Shown piece by piece: positions 22,301-33,271 of a stretch of DNA of 64,000 nucleotides (position 1 is its first letter; every line of letters starts with the position of its first letter). The stretch spans positions 57,922,501-57,986,500 of the forward strand of contig CM043697.1 in the NCBI GenBank assembly GCA_023935145.1, in the 5' to 3' direction. The translations under genes were made by a program, and so were the position numbers. The notes under the pieces are model-generated. The model worked only from the letters and a program-made list of their open reading frames with translations, made no database searches and was not told where the DNA came from. This DNA is from Bretschneidera sinensis. Its lineage: Eukaryota; Streptophyta; Magnoliopsida; Brassicales; Akaniaceae.

Positions 22301-22329
22301 TTATGCGTTGATTGTCAAGAGAAAGTGGT

Positions 22330-23160
22330 TGAGTTATTTATGGAACAAGTGATGGTAAAATACCAGGAAAAGGTAAAAGGAAAAAAACCAGCTCGAGAAG
22401 ATGGACCATCAACTACCCTTTGACCTACATCACGTCTACAAATGACTAGTGCTCAAAGAAGAAGGGGCAGATATTCGCAAAAGAAGGCCAAGCTAGAGCA
22501 ACAAAAGTTGTGGTAAGAAAACTAAAAACCTTTAAAGTACCACTACCAAGACCATGAAAGTGGTACGACCTTCATACCAACATGAAGGAACATCTGAAGC
22601 TAAAATATAAATATAACTACAACCCAAATTTCCACAACATGACTCAAACCTAACGGAGAAGATGGTTAAGCCAACAGGTTACCAAATAAAGATAAGATAT
22701 AGGAGATTCATAACTCAGAGCATCCCAAAGAGCCAAGGAACACAAGAGGCTCTAAAGAGGAATTGAGACACTTAGCTTAGAGGAAGAAGATGAAGTCACT
22801 CGAGCTCAAGAAGAACAAGTGGAGAAAAGAGTCATTAGCTTTGCAAATAGGAATGAAATAATAGTGACAGTCTCATATGGAAGTGACTATGAGAAGAAAG
22901 TATATATAGAAGAAACCCTTCTCAGGATAGGGAGTCTATCCCAATTCCAAAAAATGGGGTTTCATATCAACCCTGTCATATGAAAGGTCAAGGATGAATG
23001 GTTGAAATCCATGAGTTCTATTGTTTACTGGTTTCATATCAATGAGGTTAGTCATCAAATTCATCTCCCCATCATGTGGGTTTGATCTCCTCAAATGATA
23101 GGGGATCTACCACTTTGGAGTATGTGATATAATAATCGAACCTATCCGAGGGCTCTCTTA
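22330..23160 (+). other. Plus-strand coding-like segment inside the Tat-like element (unassigned)
   Basis: Plus-strand frames look coding-like, with stops between: VDCQEKVVELFMEQVMVKYQ; MTSAQRRRGRYSQKKAKLEQ; VTRAQEEQVEKRVISFANRN; then EIIVTVSYGSDYEKKVYIEE. The minus strand here is full of stops, although its neighbours on both sides code on the minus strand. It may be an inverted part of the gag-pol linker of this or a related element. I do not recognise the protein. Confidence 0.35.
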
Positions 23161-23186
23161 GCAATCGAACTTCAGGATCCCCAGCC

Positions 23187-24292
23187 CTATATCATTCCTT
23201 TAGGATTTTTTGTTGAGTCTTTTTTGTGAAGTATAATGGTTGTTCCTGAAAGTAAACATTGAGGATTAGTAAACTCTTTATTGTCTTGCCTCAATTGAGA
23301 AACATTTAAAGCAAGCATGTTAGCATTAATCAAATCATAGAATGGGATAATATCAACTTGCATTGTTTTTTTTTCTTTCTCGAGGAATTTAAGTATCCTA
23401 CGATCTATCTTATCCTGAACTAGATTGCTAAATACAACACACTTATTAGTCAAGTGCGTAAAAGAGCTATGACACTTATGGAAATTTCTATCTTGGAACT
23501 TTTCCCTCAAGGGCATTTTGTTTCGCCCTAATAATCTAAGTTGCTTAGCTTGCAACAACATATCAAAAATTTGATATGCCTTACTTATGTCAAAGGAATA
23601 TAACCTCACTGGAGCAGTGGGTCTATTTAAACTTTTGCATTTGAGTTTGTTTAATTTTCAGAGCATCACATATAAAGGATTCTCGACCTACAAACTCAGC
23701 TACATCCACCTCGACATTGGGATCATAATAGTATGTCCTATAAGATGAAGTCTTTTTTTATTTTCTTCCTTTAGTATATACTCATCTCGAGCGACTCTTT
23801 CTACAAGCTCGAACAAGTCATTGAAAACAATTCCCTTAAACTTCTTAAGGAATTCAAAGTTTAACCCATCATGGGCTAGCTTTACATACTCAACTTTAGG
23901 AAAACAAATATTACACTTGGCTTGTGCCTGCTTGAAGTGATTCATATAATCTTTAGCGGTCTCATCTTGTTACTGTTTCAACTAGCTAAATCAGCCATAG
24001 AAACTCCTATACTCATTCGAATGAACTAAGTCTGAAATCTTTCATGCATGTCATCCCAATTCATTAGTGAATTATGAGAGAGATTAATGTACCACATGAA
24101 CTTCTATCATGTCAAAGAATTTGGAAACAAATGTAACTTCATAAAATCATGGTTAGAATATTCTCCACATTTGATGGCGAAATGTTTGATGTTCTCTAGG
24201 GCCGTTTTCTTTTCATCCATAGAAAATGTCATGAAGTTAGGGACTTTTAGTTTTTGAGAAACTCAAATTGTTAATCTAATAGTCGGGGTAAA
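23187..24292 (-). pseudogene. Tat-like gag, C-terminal part
   Basis: The frame 23700-23945 (VEYVKLAHDGLNFEFLKKF, LFELVERVARDEYIL) and the frame 23187-23609 (LYSFDISKAYQIFDMLLQ, MPLREKFQDRNFHKCHSSFT, then HLTNKCVVFSNLV) match the Tat/Ogre gag, including its atypical C-x-C-x-H-x-C knuckle (here KCHSSFTHLTNKC). Frameshifts occur between 23610 and 23700 and above 23945. The upstream half of gag is at 36256-37290, beyond the nested element. Confidence 0.72.
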
Positions 24293-26404
24293 TGTAACGA
24301 CCTATCCTGAGTTGGTCACCCCCGAGATGTGTTGTCACTTTTTGAAATCCTATCATGACACATATATGCAACTATATAAAAACATCAACTGAAATTATAT
24401 AATTCTATATATCAATCCTCAATCCTCAACAAATGAGTTACATTATTTAAAATCACAACTGAAACATTATATACAACATATAATGCATGAATATTTACAA
24501 TCTTTTTTTTTCTCATTAGTCTGAGGATGTGGACCACGAGACTTACAGATAATCACTCAGTCTGAATATTAGCTTGTCAATCTATCTGTCCTGCCTGTTA
24601 TATGAAATTATTTAAAAATGAGGAGTGAGCTTCACCAGCTCAATGAATTAAATTTACTAGAAGTATTCAATTTGTATAAATAATCTTCCAATATTCATTC
24701 ATCTATTTCTCACATAGTTTGATAACAGCATTCAGTTATCACTACTCATATCATAATCCTCATCCTTTGTCAATCTCTTCTTCTCATATATTTAATCATC
24801 TTGAGACTATCAATTATATCTCATAATTACCTCGTTATGAGGTTCACAGCACATAATCAACCACTCAGATAATTCTCATCATATCATACTTTCATATTTC
24901 TTTTTCATCATATTTGTCTCTCTGTGAGACTCAGTCATCTATCAATAAATTTATAATCAAGAATAACACTTTAGCATCTCAAGCAATAATAATCAATATT
25001 TAAAGCAAATGCAATGCATGAATTTAAATGTTATTATTATTTGGGAACATCTTCTCACTTGTCGACATGTTTTAGCTTAAACAGCTTTTCTTCCCGGTTC
25101 TTTTATTTTATTTAGACCGGTTGTCTTTCCAGTTGTTTTATTTCCAGCATATACCAGCTATCACCGTTTTCATTTAGACTGGTTGCCTTCCCAATTCTTT
25201 TATTTCCAACATAAACCGGCTGTCACGGTTTTCATTTATTTTCAGCATATACCAGCTGTCACGGTTTTCATTTATTTCCAACATATACCGGCTGTCATGG
25301 TTTTCATTCATCTCCAGCATATTTCGGTTGTCACGGTTTTCATCCAACATATATAAGCTGTCATGGTTTTCATTTATTTCATTTAGACCGACTGCCTTCC
25401 TGGTTTTTTCATTTCATGCACATGCATCTGAACAATAACATGAAATATGCGTATGAGTAATAATATAAAAACAAGCATACATTCAGACATTCAATTTAGC
25501 TATCCAACTCTTTCTCAAAATTATTATTTTATCATATTCATTAAATCATCTCTTCATATATCATATCAAATTATCAATCATAGCTTGTCAAGAATTTCAT
25601 TTATCCTTTCATTATATACTTAATCAACTCACTATTTTAATAATATTACTTCTCATATAATAAATATTTAACATATCAATTATTCTAATCATGCTCATCA
25701 ACCAACTTTCATATATCATCTAATCATAGATTAATAATTAATTCAAATATCACCACTTTTTATTTCATATTTATCTTGATTACTAAAAGTAAATCTAATG
25801 ACCTTTTTGTCTTTCTTGCTCCTTTCAACAATTTCACTCGATTGCTGATTGTCCACACTGACATAATATTTATATTAAAATTTCTAATTATTCCCTAATT
25901 CTTCCATAATCCATACCCTTTTAAATTTGTACATCAAATTTCAGGAAATTTTTATGTATGCTAAATTTCAAAAATAAAATTCACTTTATTACCTTTTGTT
26001 TTTCTTGGAGCTTTCCTCGACTCTCTTGAAAATTCCCCCGTCATCCTCTTCAAAAATTTACTTTTTCAACCTTTTTTTCAGTCCTCAAGTGTTTAAAGAA
26101 ATAGAGTAGTTTAAATTGAAGAAGGAAGAAAACAAAATAGGATTTGGTAAAAATAATAAAACAAAACCAAAAACTGAATTTTTAAATTAAGTTTCGCCAC
26201 TGCACTGTTTTGTAATTACGTGCCGGCTAACATGCAAGAATTGCATGTTGCCTTGACAACACCTGGACTCCAGATGTTGTGCCCGTTTGTTTTTTTTAAA
26301 GAATTATTTTATTCAATAATAATCTTTCATATATACTATTTTAACTCTATGTCATATCTATCGAATTACTTATTTACCCTTACTTTAAAAAAATGGGTAT
26401 AACA
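24293..26404 (-). repeat. 3' LTR of Tekay-like element
   Basis: It pairs with 34284-36255. It ends GGTATAACA on the plus strand and is followed by ATTCTACCCACCTT, whose reverse complement AAGGTGGGTAGAAT is a polypurine tract next to the LTR start. It contains a minisatellite at 25080-25400. Confidence 0.92.
25080..25400. repeat. LTR minisatellite, 30-45-base units
   Basis: Units containing ACCGGCTGTCACGGTTTTCA and a linker TTTATTTCCAGCATAT repeat about six times with drift (CGGCTGTCATGG, AAGCTGTCATGG, CGGTTGTCACGG). The partner LTR has a shorter version at about 35035-35180. Confidence 0.85.
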
Positions 26405-26617
26405 ATTCTACCCACCTTATAAAAATTTTGTCCTCGAAATTTCCTTAACTAATTCATGAAAACGTTGGGGGTATTATTTCCTCATTCTTACCTCATGCTC
26501 CCAAGTAATTTCTTCAATATCTTTGTTCCGCCATAATACTTAAATCAAAGGAATGACTTTATTACGCAAGACTGGTTCCTTTCTGTCTAGAATTCTAACT
26601 GATACTTGCATAAAGGT

Positions 26618-26897
26618 CTAATTTTCCTGAAGTTCTATAGCCTGACTCGAAATACTATGTAATTCATCATGTAAATACTTTCTCAAAAGTGAAACATGGA
26701 ATACATTATGTAATTGCTTTAACTTTGGAGGCAAATCCAATCTGTATGCTACTGGTCCAACTCTCTCAATCACCTCATATGGCCTCACAAATCTCGGATT
26801 CAACTTTCCTTTCTTTTTAAACCACAATACACCCTTCCACAAAGATATCTTCAAAAATACTCAGTCACTAACTTGAAACTCAAGAAGTCATCTTCTA
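26618..26897 (-). pseudogene. Tekay-like integrase C-terminus
   Basis: The minus frame reads LLEFQVSD, a stop, [40 protein letters not shown], then [20 protein letters not shown]. This is the highly conserved end of Del/Tekay integrases (normally GdhVFLkvsp.kGv.RFgkkGKLsPRfiGPfeil). No chromodomain is evident after ELQEN before the frame ends. Confidence 0.88.
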
Positions 26898-26902
26898 TTA
26901 TC

Positions 26903-26974
26903 AGGAGAGTTATAGCTTATGCTTCTAAGCAATTGAAGAACCATGAGAGGAATTACCTGACATATGATTTAGAA
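26903..26974 (+). other. Inverted RNase H shard in the Tekay-like element
   Basis: The plus strand reads RRVIAYASKQLKNHERNYLT, then YDLE: the RNase H entry block of Tekay pol (RVIAYASRQLKpHErNYpThDLE). It is in the opposite direction to the protease and integrase pieces that flank it directly. It replaces roughly the whole RT to integrase-core interval. Confidence 0.85.
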
Positions 26975-27578
26975 GATAACCTCAACTTCAAATTCTCTAT
27001 TAGCCATACTAATCACACAACCTCGATAAACTGTCCTGATAATAACCTTATCCCTAGTAGGAACGTCAACAATAATAGCATGCATCAAAGGACTAACACT
27101 AGCATCAATAGATTTTATATAAATGTTGGATGCAAAAGAATGGGTTGCACCAGGATCAATCAATAATCTAGCAGGTCTATCAAGAATAGATACCATACCC
27201 ATAACAACATCAGGAGTGACCTATGCATCCTGTTGGGTCAACGTATAGACTTTGCTATCTCAAGACTGTAACTGACCATTGCGTCCTCTCCCAGCTACTG
27301 ATCCACTACCCCTGCCTCTTATGCTCCATGATCCACCACCTCTCTCCACCTGTCTTCTCCCAACACCTCAAGTACCCATGTTAACAGATTTCCCCACTAG
27401 ACAATTTGCACTCATATGTCCTCTCTCACCACATACAAAGCATATCGGAGTAGGAAAATTATGATATATATGAACTGTCTGATTACATCTAAAGCAAACT
27501 CTTGGCTCTTATTCATACATCAGATTACTACTTCTCATTGGTGGTATACTTACTCTTCTACCATGAATCTCAGTTCCT
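26969..27578 (-). pseudogene. Tekay-like gag zinc knuckle and aspartic protease
   Basis: The knuckle is ICFVCGERGHMSANC (CX2CX4HX4C) near 27400-27450, preceded by a decayed C-F-R-C-like copy. The protease frame 26969-27202 reads SILDRPARLLIDPGATHSFA, with Pro in place of the Ser of DSGATHSF, and then ANREFEVEVIF. It ends at the junction with the inverted shard. It would mature gag-pol if intact. The gag N-terminal half continues beyond the nested copia at 33272. Confidence 0.85.
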
Positions 27579-28537
27579 GTTGGAAATCACCTTGACAAGA
27601 TGCCCAAGTGGTGATCTTCCAAACATCCAAGTCTAGAATGACTTGTAAAGAAAAGATACAGCAATCGAAAGCAAGAAAGAAAAGAAGAAAAGTGATTTGT
27701 TATCGAGGTTCGACAATAGCCTATGTCCCCGTGAGTTCCTCTGAACTCTTTGCACTAAATCAATGGTTCTTTACAATCCAGCAACCCTCTTCAAGAAACC
27801 TCAAGTTCTTGAAGAAACCAAAAAAAGAATAAAAAAGATGATAAGAACTATTACAATGCTCTCTATCTATATTACTCTCTCTTCTTTACAACCAGCCTCT
27901 TTACAATGAGTCCCTCTTGTATGTTTGTGTCTTTGCACTCTCACATAATTCTCTCATTCACACACATGTCTCACAAGTTACATTGCATCATATTTTTGTT
28001 GAGAATGAAGCTAGGTGACCCTTTATATAGTGCACCAACTTCTTGTCCAATCTTGAGAGTCAATCTCTACCCTTAGATCTTGAGGACTAATAAACCAGGG
28101 CCCTCCATCAATCCTAAGTGATGCTGTGCATTTTAACCTTGCACCCATGCACTTAACAAGAGGCTGAAACAAGTTGTCCATGTGTGCATCAGTGTGCCTA
28201 GCGCCTAGGCACTAAATAGGGGGCGCTGCCGCCTAGGCTGAACCACCTTTCTTCAAGCTTCTGGGAGCCGCGGCCTTGGGAAGGCGGCGCTGCGGCCTTG
28301 ACTCTTCTCCAGCACCTCCATTGCTAGGCACTGCAGGCTAAGAGAAGGAGGGTTGCCGTGCACACTGAAGATAGACCTCTTGATGTTGTGCACACTTCTT
28401 TGTCTTGTTGAATAGAGGTGTGCACACACACTTAAATTGATGCGCACACTTGTGTGCACTCCTTTAACATGCTGAAATTTATTCTTCCAACCTTGTTTAA
28501 ACCTTATATCATGTTTAAACTTATACAAATATCAACA
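27579..28537 (-). repeat. 3' LTR of copia A
   Basis: It pairs with 32307-33266. A TATA box reads TATATAAAGG on the minus strand (about 28020-28030). The adjacent ATCTCTACCTTTG, reversed, is the polypurine tract (AAAGGTAGAGAT). Confidence 0.92.
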
Positions 28538-28616
28538 ATCTCTACCTTTGTCTAAGTGTTTAACTCGAACCATTGTGCAGAGAACTTCATGATCCAAACT
28601 CATCTTGAGTCATCAA

Positions 28617-29640
28617 TCAACCGACTCCATCCCTAAGAAGTTCAAGGAAATGATTGAACCTTCTTAACAGTAGAACCTTGGTACCTAAATTTGTAGGACT
28701 TTCTTCCGTGGCCATTTTTTTCAAAGACACCACCACCTGCTCTTTTAGGACCATCCACTCGTCTAACAACTTTTTGCACCACATAGCCTCCTTTATGGCT
28801 TCCATAGCCGCTATGTACTCAGCCTTGGTTGTTAAGAGTGCTATTATAAGCTGCCATTGAGCCTTTAAATACCTTAGCAACCACTTCATCCCAAGGCAAT
28901 GATTCTTTCCGGGACTACTCACAAATCTGCTGAGGAATCCCATTGCCCAAGAAACCCTTAACTAGTTTCTCTCCTTTTCTTGGATTCTACACATCCCAAG
29001 GATCTTTTGTGCAAGGCTAAGATCCTTCCTCTTGAACTCCTTACTAAGTTGAGATATAAACCTTTTAATCCTCTCCCTATTGTACCCACTTGACAGCATA
29101 TCATCGACATAGATGAGGATACTCACCATTTTCTCCACCTTGTGTCCAGGTGAGAAAGTTTCTGTGAAATCTATGTCTCTTCTTCGTGTGAACCCCTTCA
29201 CCACCAACCTAGCCTTGTTCCAGACTTCATCTCCTGGAGGGTACCCTTCTTTGATCTTGTAAGTGCACTTACATTCCATAACTTTCTGTTTTCCTGGAAT
29301 TTTCACCAATTCCCAGAAGTTGTTCTTCCTCAAATAATCCATTTCTTCCTCCATAGCTAGCTTCCATCTTGGTGAATCCTTACATCCCATGGCTTCTATA
29401 TAAGTTTCTTGTTCACTCATCTCTCTTTCTATCCAAGGAGCTGCTGCATTCACAGCATCAGCAAACCCATATCTTGAAGGTGGTCTGACTAGCCTTCTTT
29501 CCTGGTCTCTTGTCAGCTGATAGTCTTTCTGACTCCCTACATCATCCTCTTTCAGTTCAGCCTCCTCATGAGTGTCCTGAGTTTGGTATTCATCAATGGG
29601 CTATACCTGGTCTGAACCCTCTTTCCTTCCTTGCTCTACC
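28617..29640 (-). pseudogene. Copia A reverse transcriptase and RNase H, internally deleted
   Basis: The RT opens YIEAMGCKDSPRWKLAMEEE, then KARLVVKGFTRRRDIDF, ETFSPGHKVEKMVSILIYVD and DML. In copia the SP..K of the fingers is normally followed by about 90-100 residues, including the motif-A Asp (DVKTAFLHG), before YVDD. Here they are joined directly. The RNase H keeps TTKAEYIAAMEAIKEAMWC but lacks the DSD and DSQSA blocks that copy B retains. Stops separate the frames. No RT activity is possible. Confidence 0.88.
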
Positions 29641-29766
29641 TTAACCGAATTCTCCTTGATACTATGCTCCACAAATACCGATCTGGTTTGCTCACTAGCC
29701 CCTGTAGGGTTAGTTTTCTCCAAATAGGGAAATAACAATTCATTAAAATTAACATCCCTACTTATT

Positions 29767-30420
29767 ATGAGTCACAATCCTTCTTTCTCTAAGGACCATA
29801 ACCTATACCCCTTAGCCCCTTCCCCATATCTTAGAAACACATATTTTCTATATCCTGGGCTAAGTCTATCATCTTTTTGTTGTGTAAATGCAACACACCC
29901 AAAAGTCCTAAGGTTGTCCAACTCAAGGGATTTTCCACTCCACATCTCCTCAGGAGTCTTATGGTACACAACCCTAAAGGGTGATCTACTAACCAAATAC
30001 GCAGCAGTAGACACCGCTTCCCCCCCAAACACATTTAGGTAATCCGGATCCATCTAACATGCACCTAACCTTTTCCATAAGGGTCTTATTCATCCTCTTA
30101 GTAACTCCACTTTGTTGAGGGGTTTCCACAACCGTCCTATGTCTTAGAATCCCATTTAACCTATAGAATTGATCAAGTTCTTGGTTTAAAATTTCTAAGC
30201 CATTATCGGTTCTTATCCCTTTCACTACCCTACCCATTTGAGTCTCTACTAGCCTTTTCCACACCACTAATTTATTTTGAACCAAATAAACCCAAACCTT
30301 TCTTGAATAATCATCAATTCCACAACCGTCCTATGTCTTAGCATCTGATTTACTTTAAACCAAATAAACCCAAACCTTTCTTGAATAATCATCAATTAAA
30401 GACAGAAAGTAAATGTTACC
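29767..30420 (-). pseudogene. Copia A integrase
   Basis: Pieces read RVVKGIRTDNGLEILNQELD, ILRHRTVVETPQQSGVTKRM, AVSTAAYLVSRSPFRV and LRTFGCVAFTQQKDDRLSPG. The Asp of RTDNG is present. The usual catalytic Glu position reads K in VTKRMNKT (AERMN in copy B). A partial tandem copy of CCAAACCTTTCTTGAATAAT (about 30290 and 30371) marks a local duplication of about 80 bases at the 5' part of the core. Confidence 0.85.
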
Positions 30421-30423
30421 TCC

Positions 30424-31070
30424 CTATATTGGTGTCCTTGCTGGTCCCCAAAGGTATGCATGAATGTAGTCAAGAATGCCTTTAGACTTGTGCACTCCGA
30501 TGTTGAAGCTGACCTGGTGTTGCTTCTCAAGAACACAACACTCGCAGAAATCAAGTTCCTCTACTTTGTTTCCACCAAGTAGGCCTTCCTTGGTGAGAAC
30601 TTGCAGGCCCTCTTCGCTCATATGTCCCAAGGGAGTGTGCCAAAGGGCTGCCTCATCCATCTCAACCATCAAGCTTACTGCTCGATCCTTGATCTCCATG
30701 TCTTCGATCATCTCATAGAGTCCATCATTCATTGCTGCTTTAATCACTACCAAAGATCCCTTGGCTAGCTTGATCTTTCCTCCCTCTATCTTGCTTGTGT
30801 ATCCCATAGAATCCAACTACCCCAATGAGATCAAATTCCTCCTCAAATCTGGGAGATACCTCACATTCTCCAGTAACCTTGTCATTCCATCAAACATCCT
30901 CACCTGGATGTCTCCCGTGCCCCTCACTTGGTAAGAAATCTTATTCCCTAAGAAAACCGTTCATCATTGGTTTCCTTAAAATTCTTGAACCAATCCCGGT
31001 GAGGGCACATGTGACGAGTGCACCCGGTATCCAAGATCCATTTCCTACTGCCTTCTTGCCCCTTTCTCAC
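30424..31070 (-). pseudogene. Copia A protease and pre-integrase domain
   Basis: Near 31040 the frame reads WILDTGCTRHMCPHRDWF, with a DTG active site and an intact Trp before it. The pre-integrase part (30424-30816) has KGSLVVIKAAMNDGLYEMIE, then LWHTPLGHMSEEGLQVL and CECCVLEKQHQVSF. That gives H-x3-H (HTPLGH) and C-x2-C zinc ligands. A stop between the two parts (before LDSMGYTSK at 30816) breaks the polyprotein. Confidence 0.85.
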
Positions 31071-31089
31071 ATTTGAGCACACAACAAGA

Positions 31090-32066
31090 ACATGACCATC
31101 TTGTTATTCTATCTTGGCAACTGAAGCCTCTCCATTCTTAGTATGACTTCTTCCTCTATCCCTCATCTTCTCCTTGCAGTCTTTCTTGACATGACCCTCT
31201 TTATGGTAGTAGAAACATCTCCCATGGCTTTCTCCTCTACCTCAGTCCTGGTAGTAGCCATGCATATTGTTGTGCACTCTCCCATGGCTCTCTCCTCTAC
31301 CTCTGTCCCAGTAGTAGCCATGCCTATTACTGTGCACTCTCCCATGGCTCTCTCCTCTACCTTTGTCCTGATAGTAGCCATGCATGTTGCTGTGCACTCA
31401 CCTATGGCTCTCTCCTCTACCTCTGTCCCTATAGTAGCCATACATGTTGTTGTGCACTCTCCCATGGCTCTCTCTTCTATCTCTGTCTCGGTAGTAGCCA
31501 TGTATGTTATTATACACTCTCCCATGGCTCTCTCCTCTACCTCGGTCCTGGTAGTAGCTATGTATGTTGCTCTGCACTCTCCCATAGCTCTCTCCTCTAC
31601 CTTTGACTCGGTAATAGCCATGGATGTTGCTGCTGTACTGAGTTGCTGGCCTTCTTCTAATGAACAACCCTCTTCCAGTTGATGCACTCCTCATCTTGGC
31701 ATCAAGATTATCTTGCAACTCTTTCTTAGGATCAAATTTAAAAGTAAAGATCCATTTACGAAGATACCTCTTATTAGGGAGAGTCTTGGCAAGAAACAAC
31801 TCATCTAGTTTCTTCCAAATTGTAGCTAGATCTTCCGAGTCTCCGCACTCCCTTGTGACCTTATCCGATAAGTGCAAGAAGATGGTGTTGTATGCCATCT
31901 TCTTCATCTCATTCCGTTGGTCCTCCGTGGTACTTGCTGGAAAAGCATCATATTATCCAAGAGCTAAGTCCACTTTCTATTGCACTAGAACCGCCTTGAT
32001 CTTCCGCTTCCATAGGGAAAAATCTCCCTTTCCATCAAACTTCTCAATATCGAAATTTGAAGCCAT
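31090..32066 (-). pseudogene. Copia A gag with expanded 60-base repeat
   Basis: An ATG at 32066 opens MASNFDIEKFDGKGDFSLWK. After stops, LATIWKKLDELFLAKTLPNK and FKFDPKKELQDNLDAK follow. Compared with copy B it lacks the middle gag segment (LNSCSITFPDKQLAVILLNS). Then come about seven copies of a 20-residue unit rich in Arg-Gly-Arg and HGYYRD, and a zinc knuckle near 31170-31215 (CFYYHKEGHVKKDC, second ligand Cys replaced). It was the particle protein. Confidence 0.82.
31220..31640. repeat. 60-base tandem repeat in copia A gag, about 7 units
   Basis: The plus strand shows CCCATGGCTCTCTCCTCTAC recurring every 60 bases from about 31222 to 31582. On the minus strand each unit encodes GRGESHGRVHNNMHGYYRDR. 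The repeat length is a multiple of three, so frame is kept. This period also creates long false ORFs on the plus strand. Confidence 0.95.
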
Positions 32067-32306
32067 CTTTACGGACAAGATCCTAGATTTATGCAATACC
32101 CACAAATGCTTTCTTCAACCTTAAGAACATGATCGAAGATGGATCTTAACACCATTATTGAATCACCCTCAAGAACATGATATGATCTTGATCTTTACAC
32201 CGTTCCTGAATCACCCGAGAAGTTGACCTTTGAAGTCTTGCTCCAATACCTTCTGTTCTTGCTCCGACACCCGGCTGTACAAAGCTCCTCCAGCTCTGGT
32301 ACCACT

Positions 32307-33266
32307 GTTGGAAATCACCTTGACAAGATGCCCAGGTGGTGATCTTCCAAACACCCAAGTCTAGAATGACTTGTAAAGAAAAGATACAACAACCGAAAGC
32401 AAGAAAGAAAAGAAGACAAACGATTTGTTATCGAGGTTCGGCAATAGCCTACATCCCCGTGAGTTCCTCTAAACTCTCTGCACTAAATCAATGGTTCTTT
32501 ACAATCTAACAACCCTCTTCAAGAAACCTCAAGTTCTTGAATAAACCAAGAAGAGAAGAAAGAATATGATAAGAACTATTACAATGCTCTCTATCTATAC
32601 TACTCTCTCTTCTTTACAACCAGCCTCTCTACAATGAATCCCTCTTGTATGTCCGTGTCTTTGCACTCTCACATAATTCTCTCATTCACACACATGTCTC
32701 ACAAGTTACATTACATCACATTCTTGTTGAGAATGAAGCTAGGTGACCCTTTATATAGTGCACCAACTTCTTATCCAATCTTGAGAGTCAATCTCCATCC
32801 TTAGATCTTGAGGACTAATCAATCATGGCCCTTCATCAATCCTAAGTGATGCTATGCATTTTAACCTTGCACCCATGCACTTAACAAGAGGCTGAAACAA
32901 GCTGTCCATGTGTGCATCAGTGTGCCTAGCACCTAGGCACTGAACAGGGGGCGCTATGGCCTAGGCTGAACCACCTGTCTTCAAGCTTCTGGGTGCCATG
33001 GCATTGGGAAGGGGGCGCTGCGGGCTTGACTCTTCTCCAACACCTCCCAAGCTGGGTGTTGTAGCGTGGGAGAAAGAGGGCTGCAGCGCACACTGAAGCT
33101 AGACCTCTTGATGCTGTGCGCACTTCTTTGTCTTACTGAATAGAGGTGTGCACACACACCCAAATTGATGCGCACACTTGTGTGCACTCCTTTAACATGC
33201 TGAAATTTATTCTTCCAACCTTGTTTAAATCTTAAACAATGTTTAAACCTTAGACAAATATCAACA
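32307..33266 (-). repeat. 5' LTR of copia A, with PBS
   Basis: It pairs with 27579-28537. Just inside it (32293-32304) the minus strand reads TGGTACCAGAGC, one base from the initiator-Met PBS. A second decayed PBS-like stretch lies about 40 bases further in. Confidence 0.92.
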
Positions 33267-33271
33267 GTTCC

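Larger units (their letters stand above)
27579..33266 (-). mobile_element. Copia element A (family with RT deletion)
   Basis: LTRs 27579-28537 and 32307-33266 begin TGTTGGAAATCACC on the plus strand and end TATCAACA. The target-site duplication GTTCC is exact (27574-27578 and 33267-33271). Domain order on the minus strand is gag, protease, integrase, RT, RNase H, as in copia. RT and RNase H carry internal deletions and gag has stops. It belongs to the same family as the elements at 40594 and 60890. Confidence 0.94.

Noticed and set aside
31220..31640. Possible CRISPR-like array because of regular 60-base spacing
   Set aside because: The units are head-to-tail with no unique spacers, they encode gag, and the genome is a plant.
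31143..31682. Plus-strand ORF of 179 residues with hydrophobic repeats (VAVHSPMALSSTS), which looks like a membrane repeat protein
   Set aside because: It is the reverse-strand shadow of the 60-base repeat in copia A gag; the multiple-of-three period keeps all frames open. The same artefact appears at 62498-63103 on the minus strand and 62493-62795 on the plus strand.
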